This document shows positions 1 through 6,053 of a stretch of DNA of 6,053 nucleotides, in pieces. The stretch covers positions 1 through 6,053 of the forward strand of contig JAFGQQ010000396.1 of NCBI GenBank assembly GCA_016935595.1, given 5' to 3'. Below the pieces are notes generated by a model that saw only the letters and a program-made list of their open reading frames with translations, was not told the DNA's origin and ran no database searches. Origin of the DNA: Bacteroidales bacterium (GTDB lineage: Bacteria > Bacteroidota > Bacteroidia > Bacteroidales > UBA10428). Made by a program: the position numbers and the translations under genes. Positions within the stretch are counted from its first letter, which is position 1. Each line of letters begins with the position of its first letter.

Positions 1-240
1 GAAAAACAAAAACAATTGTCAAAAGAATTTGTAAGGCAATGGTTAATAGAGAACGGGTTTCAAGGGAAAGAAGGACAAGTTGTACCTGAAATGACTGACG
101 AATTTGTTGAAATGGTTTCAAACAGGTATATTGAATTATATGAAAATATAACAGGCGAAAAACTTACAAAAACAGGAACAGAAAATATACTTGAAAGAAT
201 AGAAAAGAATGTAGAACAATTTTTAAAGGGGAATTTATAA
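1..240 (+). CDS. purC: Phosphoribosylaminoimidazole-succinocarboxamide synthase (SAICAR synthetase), C-terminal part only
   Basis: The reading frame is open from the first base (E-K-Q-K-Q-L-S-K-E) and ends at a TAA, giving 79 visible residues. The TTG at base 16 is an internal leucine codon, not a start; the true start lies left of the window. PurC joins aspartate to CAIR using ATP in de novo purine synthesis, in the cytoplasm. The call rests on family resemblance of the C-terminal block: [42 protein letters not shown] and ENITGEK. These match the end of the roughly 310-residue PurC type common in Bacteroidota. The ATP-binding and catalytic segments are upstream and cannot be checked. The last 25 or so residues form a charged helix typical of this version. 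The downstream gene is convergent, so this is the last gene of its transcription unit on this side. Confidence is high for the family; whether the full gene is intact is unknown. Confidence 0.93.
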   Translation, partial: EKQKQLSKEFVRQWLIENGFQGKEGQVVPEMTDEFVEMVSNRYIELYENITGEKLTKTGTENILERIEKNVEQFLKGNL

Positions 241-255
241 ATATTCTTTATTAAA

Positions 256-273
256 GGCTAAGGCTGAGGCTGT
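256..273. repeat. Short tandem hexamer repeat in convergent spacer
   Basis: Three adjacent hexamers read GGCTAA, GGCTGA and GGCTGT, starting 16 bases after the purC stop. This is the only G-rich patch in an otherwise very AT-rich spacer (241-346). I see no stable hairpin with a T-run, so it is not an obvious terminator. No other copy was noticed in the window. The function is unknown and it may be chance or replication slippage. Confidence 0.45.
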
Positions 274-346
274 GAAAGCTGATAGTATATTTCAAAATTT
301 TATACCCTTATTGAAGTAATTTTTATCCAATTATAAAAAATGATGC

Positions 347-3304
347 TTATTCAAACAACTCTTTTACTTGTTTTTCATCAATACCCTTAAAAGGATTATT
401 CGAATTAATAAACAAATTGGCCATACCGGATTTCTTCTCTTTCAATATTTGAATTTTTTCCTCAATTGTATTAGTTGTAATAAACCGGTAAATGAAAACA
501 TTTTTATCTTGTCCTATGCGATGTGCCCGGCTAATGGCTTGTTCTTCGCTTGCAGGATTCCACCAGGGATCGATAATAAAAACATAATCGGCAGCAGTTA
601 AGTTTAATCCAACACCACCAGCTTTTAAGGTAATTAAAAATACTTTGTTTCGAGCATCGTTCTGAAAATCATCTATAATTTGTTTCCGGTTAGTACTTTG
701 ACCTGTAAGTATAGAATAATTAATATCATTTTGTTTTAGATATGTTTCAATCAAACTTAGGTGCTTTATATATGATGAAAAAATTAATAATTTATGCCCT
801 TCTGCAATGATGTTATTTAAATGATGGATTATTTCCTCAAATTTTCCCGAATTACCTATATAGTCTGCCTCAATAAATTTCGGATGACAGGCTAATTGTC
901 TGAGCTTCGATAATCCTTGCAGGATGATGATTGCTGATTTATGTAATCCATCTTTATCGACATTTTCTAATATTAAATTTCTGATTTTCGACTTTTCTTC
1001 CTGGTATATTTTCATATGATCTTCAGTCATATCACAATATAACACCTGTTCAGTAACAGGAGGTAAATCCCGGGCAACCTCCTCTTTTTTTCTCCTTAAT
1101 ATAAAAGAATGTATTAATAGTTGTAATTTTTCCATTATTTCCACAGAATTGTTTTTTTCTATGGGATTAATGAATTCCGATTTAAAAAAATTCAATCCTC
1201 CAAGCAATCCCCTGTTTAAAAAATTAATCTGCGACCACAGATCAATAAGTGAGTTTTCAATTGGAGTGCCTGTAAGAACAAGTTTATACTCAGATTTTAA
1301 TTTTAATATTGCTTTATAAATTTTTGATGCTGGATTTTTTATAATCTGGCTCTCGTCTAAAATAATATAATGGAAATAAAAATTCTGTAAAACGTCAATA
1401 TCATTCCTGGCTAAACCGTAAGTAGTTATAATAATGTCATAAAACTGGAAATCGAATTGTTGTTTAGTACGGTTAGACCCTGTGAATTTATAAACTCTCA
1501 ACTCAGATGTAAATTTCTGAATCTCATTTTCCCAGTTATGCACCAACGATGCCGGGGCAATAATTAAAGATGTGGGGGAAAGCGCTGATTTTTGATCATA
1601 AAAAAAAGAATCGGCAAAAAGAGTTGGTTCACCAGAATATTTTTTCCTTATTTTTTCATCAATCTTAGTCTGAATTTTTTCTTTCGAATTTTGCAATACA
1701 GCGAGTGTTTGTATTGTCTTGCCCAGCCCCATATCATCGGCCAGGCATCCTCCCAACCTGTTTTTCTGAAGATTAATCATCCATTTGTATCCGATAACCT
1801 GGTATTTCCTTAAAACAGTATCTAAATTTTCAGGAATTTTAATACGACGTAAATTTTCAACATTTACAAGTTCAATATATTCATCAAAATATTTCTGATC
1901 AATCCCGTCAATCTTTTTTTTCAAAAGTGGCGAGTAAAAATTTTTTATTTTAATATTCTCATGTTCAACTTTCCCAAACTGGTAAATATCTTTATATTTT
2001 GAAAACCATTCCATCGGTAAAATGGCAATTTCACCGTTTGGTAATTCAAATTCCCTAATATTATTCAGGATATATTTTTTCAATTTAACAAATGGAATTA
2101 AAAATTCGCCAAACTTAACTAAAGCGTATATATCAAACCAGTCATTTTTTTTAGAAATCTTAAAATCAAGTTTGATCTCACCTTTATAAAATTTTGTGCT
2201 TATAAAATGCTGACTTGTTACAATACCTAGTTTATTAATTTCACCCTGGTTTTTATTAAACCAGCTTATATAACCGTACAATTCAGCTTCAGAAATATTC
2301 TCATTTAATGTAAAGTAATCCCTTTTCGAATTTTCAAGGCCAATATCTAATAAACTTGAAATAATATTATTTTCCCAGTTTAAATCGCGCTTATAACGCT
2401 TATATTCATAGTTGTTATCATTCTCATAAAAATCAACAAAAACTTCAATATTATCAGATGGTTTAATCTGATGTGTATTATATTTAAAGTTTAAAAATAA
2501 AACCGGGTCGGTATTAAGATTTTCCCCTATTGAAAGAATAGCCTCCTTTTCAGGTTCAATATCATAAATTGCAAAACCTTGAGCTTTTACCTGAAAATTT
2601 TTTATGCTATTTAATATAAAAGTCTTAAAATATTTATTTTCAAAAGATTTTGGGATAATCACATAATTTTTATTAAAGAAGGGAAGTAATTTTTTAGCAT
2701 CAATATCCTTAATTCTAAACAAATGGTTATCAATAATAATAATGCATGGATCATTTGAAATGACAGATATTTTTCTGTTAATTAGTTTTAATTCTTTACC
2801 ATTAATATTTATAGAAAGAAAGTATTCCGAACAATCATGTTTTTTATTAAAATTAAAAACGGCTAAGGCAAAATTCTCTTCTAAAATAATTTCATCTTCA
2901 GTATGAATGGTTGAATATTTCTTTTCTTTATAAAACAACTGGTTTTTATTCTGAATTAACAAATCAATAATTCTGGCTAATCTTTTCTCAATATATGGCC
3001 TGATTCTGTTCTCAATAAGCTGTTTATCTATTTTTTCATAAAATTCCTTGCTGTTCTTATTTTTACTGAATATTTTAAAAATCGTATTTTCGTTATATTC
3101 ATCAATAATTCCTATAATCTCCTTTTCCAGATCATTCAAATAATTGGTATAATAGCCTATTTTAGATTTTAACAGATTATCAGAAGTTGTATAAAATGCC
3201 TGGTTTTTATTTATATTAACAACATAAGAATTTATTAAAATTCCCAATAGCCTGTGTTCAACAACAGTGAATATTATTTTCTTATTATTTTGATTTTCAG
3301 GCAT
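347..3304 (-). CDS. SNF2-family (Swi2/Snf2-type) DNA-dependent ATPase / helicase-like protein
   Basis: Superfamily 2 translocase that would use ATP to move along double-stranded DNA and remodel protein-DNA complexes; its cellular target is unknown. The C-terminal half carries the full motif set: LRKYQVIGYKWM (498-509), Walker A DDMGLGKT (523-530), Ia IIAPASLVHNW (581-591), TTYG (627-630), Walker B ILDESQ (648-653), III LTGTP (677-681), IV LLIFSSY (839-845), V KAGGVGLNLTAAD (894-906) and VI QAISRAHRIGQ (922-932) with its arginine fingers. The ATPase core therefore looks active. Residues 1-495 have no domain I can name. A segment near 425-460 (AILPMEWF...) resembles what precedes the core in long bacterial SNF2 proteins. 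There is no CxC...CxH pattern, so no SWIM zinc finger. The length of 985 is normal for the long bacterial class. The start is ATG with an A-rich leader and no Shine-Dalgarno. The gene is flanked divergently by the LysM gene and convergently by purC, so it is probably monocistronic. A role in repair, transcription recycling (RapA-like) or defence cannot be chosen from the sequence. Confidence 0.95.
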   Translation of the reverse strand: MPENQNNKKIIFTVVEHRLLGILINSYVVNINKNQAFYTTSDNLLKSKIGYYTNYLNDLEKEIIGIIDEYNENTIFKIFSKNKNSKEFYEKIDKQLIENRIRPYIEKRLARIIDLLIQNKNQLFYKEKKYSTIHTEDEIILEENFALAVFNFNKKHDCSEYFLSININGKELKLINRKISVISNDPCIIIIDNHLFRIKDIDAKKLLPFFNKNYVIIPKSFENKYFKTFILNSIKNFQVKAQGFAIYDIEPEKEAILSIGENLNTDPVLFLNFKYNTHQIKPSDNIEVFVDFYENDNNYEYKRYKRDLNWENNIISSLLDIGLENSKRDYFTLNENISEAELYGYISWFNKNQGEINKLGIVTSQHFISTKFYKGEIKLDFKISKKNDWFDIYALVKFGEFLIPFVKLKKYILNNIREFELPNGEIAILPMEWFSKYKDIYQFGKVEHENIKIKNFYSPLLKKKIDGIDQKYFDEYIELVNVENLRRIKIPENLDTVLRKYQVIGYKWMINLQKNRLGGCLADDMGLGKTIQTLAVLQNSKEKIQTKIDEKIRKKYSGEPTLFADSFFYDQKSALSPTSLIIAPASLVHNWENEIQKFTSELRVYKFTGSNRTKQQFDFQFYDIIITTYGLARNDIDVLQNFYFHYIILDESQIIKNPASKIYKAILKLKSEYKLVLTGTPIENSLIDLWSQINFLNRGLLGGLNFFKSEFINPIEKNNSVEIMEKLQLLIHSFILRRKKEEVARDLPPVTEQVLYCDMTEDHMKIYQEEKSKIRNLILENVDKDGLHKSAIIILQGLSKLRQLACHPKFIEADYIGNSGKFEEIIHHLNNIIAEGHKLLIFSSYIKHLSLIETYLKQNDINYSILTGQSTNRKQIIDDFQNDARNKVFLITLKAGGVGLNLTAADYVFIIDPWWNPASEEQAISRAHRIGQDKNVFIYRFITTNTIEEKIQILKEKKSGMANLFINSNNPFKGIDEKQVKELFE

Positions 3305-3489
3305 TTTTGTTTTTAATTACCATACTTTGAAATAAATACTTATTATTTAATTTCACAAAAAAAGCCTTAAATATTCTTCAATTGTAATTTCTTTTATATT
3401 TTAGAAAAAGCAAAAAATAACAATTAATGGATTATAAATAATTAACTAATAAAATTTTACAAATTAGTTCAATTAAAATTATAAAAATC
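3305..3489. promoter_or_regulatory. Divergent intergenic region between the SNF2 gene and the LysM gene
   Basis: These 185 bases separate two genes transcribed away from each other, so they should contain promoters for both. The region is extremely AT-rich with many A and T runs, which makes pattern calls unreliable. I looked for the Bacteroidota-type promoter (TTTG near -33, TAnnTTTG near -7). For the SNF2 side, a minus-strand TTTG (3356-3359) lies 17 bases before TATTTATT (3331-3338), a partial match only. For the LysM side, TATATTTT (3395-3402) is a partial -7 match without a properly spaced upstream box. No riboswitch or RNA gene was recognised. The assignment as a regulatory region rests on gene orientation; no individual site is established. 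Confidence 0.4.
3444..3469. repeat. Inverted repeat upstream of the LysM gene
   Basis: AACTAAT (3444-3450) and ATTAGTT (3463-3469) are perfect 7-base inverted copies separated by 12 bases that include AAAATTTT. The repeat ends 20 bases before the proposed TTG start. It could be an operator for a dimeric regulator or a weak hairpin in the leader RNA. In sequence this AT-rich, a 7-base repeat at short distance can easily arise by chance, so the functional reading is speculative. Confidence 0.3.
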
Positions 3490-5394
3490 TTGAAGTATAT
3501 ATTTATTTTTTATTTCGGCATTATTTTATTTCTTAACTCTTTTGGACAAAGTAATCCTGTTGAAGTAATAAAATCAACAGAGAAGGTAATTATTGAAGGC
3601 AGGGTATATTATATTCATGAAGTAAAAAAAGGCGAAACTCTCTATTCCATTAGCCTGGCATATAATGTTGAATTAAAAGAATTAATAAAAGAAAATCCTG
3701 ATGTATTGTATGGTTTAATGATAGGGCATATTTTAAAAATACCATATGTTGAAGAACGTGAGGAAGGATATATTTACCATCATGTAGAAAAAGGGCAAAC
3801 AATTTATTCATTAACAAGAAAATACAATATTGATACCACAATATTATACAAATATAATCCTGAAGTAAGGTCAGGATTGAAATATGATATGATATTGAAA
3901 ATTCCTGAAATTAAAACAGATAGTTTATTACTTGCTGAAAATGAAGATGAAAAATACGTATTTCATAAAGTAAAAAGAAAGGAGACTTTATATTCTTTAT
4001 CAAAACGTTACAATGTTAACATTCAGGACATTAAAGATTCTAATCCCGAACTTAAGTACAATCAATTAAAATATGGGCAAACAATAAAAATCCCCATCAA
4101 GAAAGAAGAAATTAAAAAATTTAATGAAAGGGCTTTTTCAATTTTTATAGATACTTCTCATTATAGTTCCGATTCATTAATATATTACAATGCAGAAGAT
4201 TTTAATTGTAAAGAGCTGGAAGCCAATGAAGCAAAAAAAAGCATCAATATTGCTATATTATTGCCTTTTTATATTAGCGAAAATGAAAGCATGAATATGC
4301 CTGATACAAATAATCTGGATATTATTGAAGAAAAACCTTACAAAATTTATAAAAAATCGTATCCTTTTTTAGAGTTTTATGAAGGCTTATTACTTGCATT
4401 AGACACATTGAAAAAAGAAGGTATATCTATAAATCTTTATACATATTCAATTGAAAACGACACAAATTCACTGAAAGAAATAATTAATAATTTAATTATT
4501 ACTGATGTTGATCTAATAATTGGTCCGGTTCATTCAAAAGCCATTGATATTATGGTTGAGTTTTCAAATCATCATCAAGTTCCGTTAATATTACCCTTTG
4601 CCAGCACAAATGATATTTTAATCAACAATCAAAATGTTTTTATTGTTAAACCTACAAATAACACAGAAAATGAAAGAATTGCGCAATTACTTTCTGATTA
4701 TTACGATTATAATATAGTGTTAGTGACACACGATTCATTTTTCGATTCATTAAAACTTTCTGCATTTAAATCAAAATTCTATGAAAAAATAAGTAAAAAA
4801 ACAAATTTTAACAATGTTGTAATTAAAGAAGTTATATATAATGATACTTTGCAAAAATCTTTAGAACATTCTTTATCCTCTGACTATAAAAACATTGTTT
4901 TCATAAATTCTAACAATGAAGCCTTTGTTAGTGAAATTATTACCAAATTAAACGGATTAACCTTGTTTTATAATATCAGTGTTATAGGTTTTCCGTATTG
5001 GCAATGGTTTAGAAATATTGATATTGAGTATTATTATAATTTGCAATTAAAATATATTACTCCTTTTTATGTTGATTATGATTTTAATGAAATAAAAAAA
5101 TTCCTAATTAAGTACCGTGAAGTTTATTATACTGAACCATTTAGTTACAGCTATGCATTTTTAGGGTATGATATTCTTTACTATTTTAGTAAAGCTTTTA
5201 ATATATATGGGGAATCTTTTCCTTATTGCCTTTCAGCGCTTAAATTAAATTTATTGCATTCCGATTTTAAATTTTACAGGATAAATTCAACGAGTGGCTT
5301 TGAAAATATGGGCGGCAAAGTTTATCATTACCTCCCTGGTTTAAAAATAAATAAATACAGTTTGTCCGATGCACGAAGTCAGGAAAATAAGTAA
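3490..5394 (+). CDS. Exported protein with three LysM repeats and a periplasmic-binding-protein-like (type I) domain
   Basis: A Sec signal peptide covers residues 1-19: lysine at 2, hydrophobic core IFIFYFGIILFL, likely cleavage at SFG|QS. There is no lipobox cysteine, so the protein is probably soluble in the periplasm. Three LysM modules follow at about 40-85, 95-139 and 156-203. Each has the family pattern V-K-x-G/K-E/Q-T-L/I-Y-S-L/I, then N-P-E/D, and ends in LKIP or IKIP; LysM binds peptidoglycan glycan strands. A linker (204-250) leads to a second domain from about 251 (INIAILLPF) to the end. It has alternating strands and helices, DLIIGPVHSKA (341-351) and VPLILPFAS (364-372), as in branched-chain amino-acid-receptor-type binding proteins and the LpoA C-terminal domain. 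No ABC permease gene is adjacent, which argues against a plain transporter component. The start is TTG: the only in-frame ATG upstream is followed by a TAA at 3439-3441, and the TTG gives a perfect signal peptide. A wall-linked sensor or peptidoglycan-synthesis regulator is plausible but inferred. Confidence 0.92.
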   Translation: MKYIFIFYFGIILFLNSFGQSNPVEVIKSTEKVIIEGRVYYIHEVKKGETLYSISLAYNVELKELIKENPDVLYGLMIGHILKIPYVEEREEGYIYHHVEKGQTIYSLTRKYNIDTTILYKYNPEVRSGLKYDMILKIPEIKTDSLLLAENEDEKYVFHKVKRKETLYSLSKRYNVNIQDIKDSNPELKYNQLKYGQTIKIPIKKEEIKKFNERAFSIFIDTSHYSSDSLIYYNAEDFNCKELEANEAKKSINIAILLPFYISENESMNMPDTNNLDIIEEKPYKIYKKSYPFLEFYEGLLLALDTLKKEGISINLYTYSIENDTNSLKEIINNLIITDVDLIIGPVHSKAIDIMVEFSNHHQVPLILPFASTNDILINNQNVFIVKPTNNTENERIAQLLSDYYDYNIVLVTHDSFFDSLKLSAFKSKFYEKISKKTNFNNVVIKEVIYNDTLQKSLEHSLSSDYKNIVFINSNNEAFVSEIITKLNGLTLFYNISVIGFPYWQWFRNIDIEYYYNLQLKYITPFYVDYDFNEIKKFLIKYREVYYTEPFSYSYAFLGYDILYYFSKAFNIYGESFPYCLSALKLNLLHSDFKFYRINSTSGFENMGGKVYHYLPGLKINKYSLSDARSQENK

Positions 5395-5400
5395 TAAAGC

Positions 5401-5431
5401 TAATAAACATTTTTATAATTACTTGTTATTA
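5401..5431. terminator. Weak AT-rich inverted repeat between convergent genes, possible bidirectional terminator
   Basis: TAATAAACA (5401-5409) can pair with TGTTATTA (5424-5431) with one bulged A and a 14-base loop. On the plus strand it is followed closely by TCTTTT. It sits between the stops of the LysM gene and the photolyase frame, where a shared terminator would be expected. The stem has almost no GC pairs and would be weak, so position supports the call more than structure does. Confidence 0.25.
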
Positions 5432-5440
5432 TCTTTTAGG

Positions 5441-5980
5441 TTATTGTAAATACTTTGAAATATATTCCTCTACATCAAATTTTCTTTTTGCCCCGTTACA
5501 ATTCATGTATCTTATTTTTCCAAAAACAGGCCTTTCGCTCCATGCACGGTCGTGTACACCGCCAATTGCCCAGGCACAACCCGTATAACCATTAGGATCG
5601 CGACCATCCATTGCATATTTATCATTTAAATAAATAGCTGTTTTTAAAGCTTTTTCAGGTGACTTTGTCCATTCTAATATCTTTTTTGCCCAGTACATTC
5701 GCATATATCCATGAATTTTTCCTGTTTCGATTAACTCAATTTGAGCTGCATTCCATAAGTCATCATGAGTATTGGCCGATTCAAAATCAATTAATTCATA
5801 TACATATTCACGTTCATCATACCTGTGGATTTTAAGCGTTTGTTTTGCCCATTCGGGAAATCCTTCATAAGAATCGTAATTCACATTATAATAGCAATAA
5901 TTATCCGACAATTCTTTTCTAACTATCAATTCCTCAAGAAAAGCTTCCGTATTTTCTGTTTTTTCATAGTTTTTATTCAT
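5441..5980 (-). CDS. Class II CPD photolyase, C-terminal FAD-binding part only (N-terminal domain missing)
   Basis: The 179 residues match the last 40 percent of class II deoxyribodipyrimidine photolyases, which use FADH- and light to split cyclobutane pyrimidine dimers. Recognisable blocks are [19 protein letters not shown] (14-32), FPEWAKQTL (41-49), [10 protein letters not shown] (71-80), [14 protein letters not shown] (91-104), [17 protein letters not shown] (118-134), [12 protein letters not shown] (136-147) and [10 protein letters not shown] (150-159). W76, W97 and W104 keep the spacing of the class II tryptophan electron-transfer triad (W360/W381/W388 in the Methanosarcina mazei enzyme), and N119 fits its N403 near the flavin. 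Intact enzymes are about 450 residues. The N-terminal Rossmann-like domain and the first part of the helical domain are absent. The ATG follows an in-frame TAG just two codons upstream, and all minus-strand frames of the next 73 bases contain stops. It is therefore a truncated or frameshifted gene, or less likely one half of a split enzyme. The surviving part shows no internal stop or frameshift. The fragment alone is unlikely to be a complete photolyase. Confidence 0.88.
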   Translation of the reverse strand: MNKNYEKTENTEAFLEELIVRKELSDNYCYYNVNYDSYEGFPEWAKQTLKIHRYDEREYVYELIDFESANTHDDLWNAAQIELIETGKIHGYMRMYWAKKILEWTKSPEKALKTAIYLNDKYAMDGRDPNGYTGCAWAIGGVHDRAWSERPVFGKIRYMNCNGAKRKFDVEEYISKYLQ

Positions 5981-6053
5981 TACCTAATAACAGTTATTTC
6001 TGATAGACTATTTTTCTGGTTATGATTTTTTCAGCAGATAATATTTTTAATAA
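5981..6053 (-). other. Sequence upstream of the photolyase fragment, no intact reading frame
   Basis: Read on the minus strand, all three frames contain stops, including TAG at 5986-5984 in the photolyase frame. No frame shows the expected preceding block of a class II photolyase (SPYLHFGQ-like). One other frame reads LSAEKII (about 6041-6021), which faintly recalls the ISAQRI-type segment that normally follows that block. Joining it to the downstream frame would need at least two frame changes. This could be decayed photolyase coding sequence or simply a leader. No clear promoter was seen. Confidence 0.35.

Noticed and set aside
16..240. A separate small 74-residue protein starting at TTG 16
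   Set aside because: The frame is open to the window edge and the preceding codons continue the PurC sequence (QKQLSKEF), so this is an internal part of a larger gene.
241..346. Intrinsic terminator between purC and the SNF2 gene
   Set aside because: No stem of useful strength followed by a T-run was found on either strand; the A and T runs here are ordinary for this genome.
368..601. Plus-strand open frame of 77 codons
   Set aside because: It lies antisense inside the conserved SNF2 motif V-VI region, has no recognisable protein features, and is explained as a shadow of the real gene.
1592..1813. Plus-strand open frame of 73 codons
   Set aside because: It is antisense to the SNF2 Walker A region, which is clearly coding on the minus strand.
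347..3304. SNF2 protein as part of a phage-defence system (DISARM-like or similar)
   Set aside because: No methyltransferase, nuclease, phospholipase D or other defence partner is visible, and the flanking genes look like housekeeping functions. The family alone is not enough.
3323..3329. TACTTTG as a plus-strand -7 promoter box for the LysM gene
   Set aside because: It lies about 160 bases from the start, lacks one of the two spacer bases of TAnnTTTG, and has no upstream TTTG at the right distance.
3650..3841. Minus-strand open frame of 63 codons
   Set aside because: It is antisense to the first two LysM repeats, has no independent support, and its hydrophobic look comes from the complementary codons.
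5825..6025. Plus-strand open frame of 66 codons with hydrophobic stretches
   Set aside because: Most of it is antisense to the photolyase fragment, and AT-rich antisense sequence often mimics membrane segments.

Overview
The window looks like chromosome from a low-GC member of the Bacteroidota. Three things point there. The base composition is very AT-rich throughout, the starts lack clear Shine-Dalgarno sequences, and the best-recognised proteins have Bacteroidota-style sequences: the PurC C-terminus, the long SNF2 helicase, and a LysM protein carrying a receptor-like domain. This placement is inferred from remembered family resemblance, not from a search.

Layout from left to right: (1) the 3' end of purC (+), cut by the left window edge; (2) a short convergent spacer with a small tandem hexamer repeat; (3) a large SNF2-family ATPase gene (-), 985 codons and complete; (4) a divergent, very AT-rich spacer of 185 bases that must hold the 5' signals of both flanking genes; (5) a 634-codon gene (+) for an exported protein with three LysM repeats followed by a periplasmic-binding-protein-like domain, apparently starting at TTG; (6) a 46-base convergent spacer with a weak AT-rich inverted repeat; (7) a 179-codon reading frame (-) matching only the C-terminal, FAD-binding part of a class II CPD photolyase; (8) 73 bases with stops in all three minus-strand frames up to the right edge, where the rest of the photolyase would be expected.

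The genes do not form one operon: neighbours alternate in orientation (+, -, +, -). They look like independent cell functions: purine synthesis, DNA/nucleoprotein remodelling, cell-envelope sensing or wall maintenance, and light-driven DNA repair. No mobile element, CRISPR array, tRNA or rRNA was seen. I found no convincing undescribed multi-gene system. The observations most worth following up are the N-terminally missing photolyase and the LysM plus receptor-fold protein, which could be an envelope regulator.
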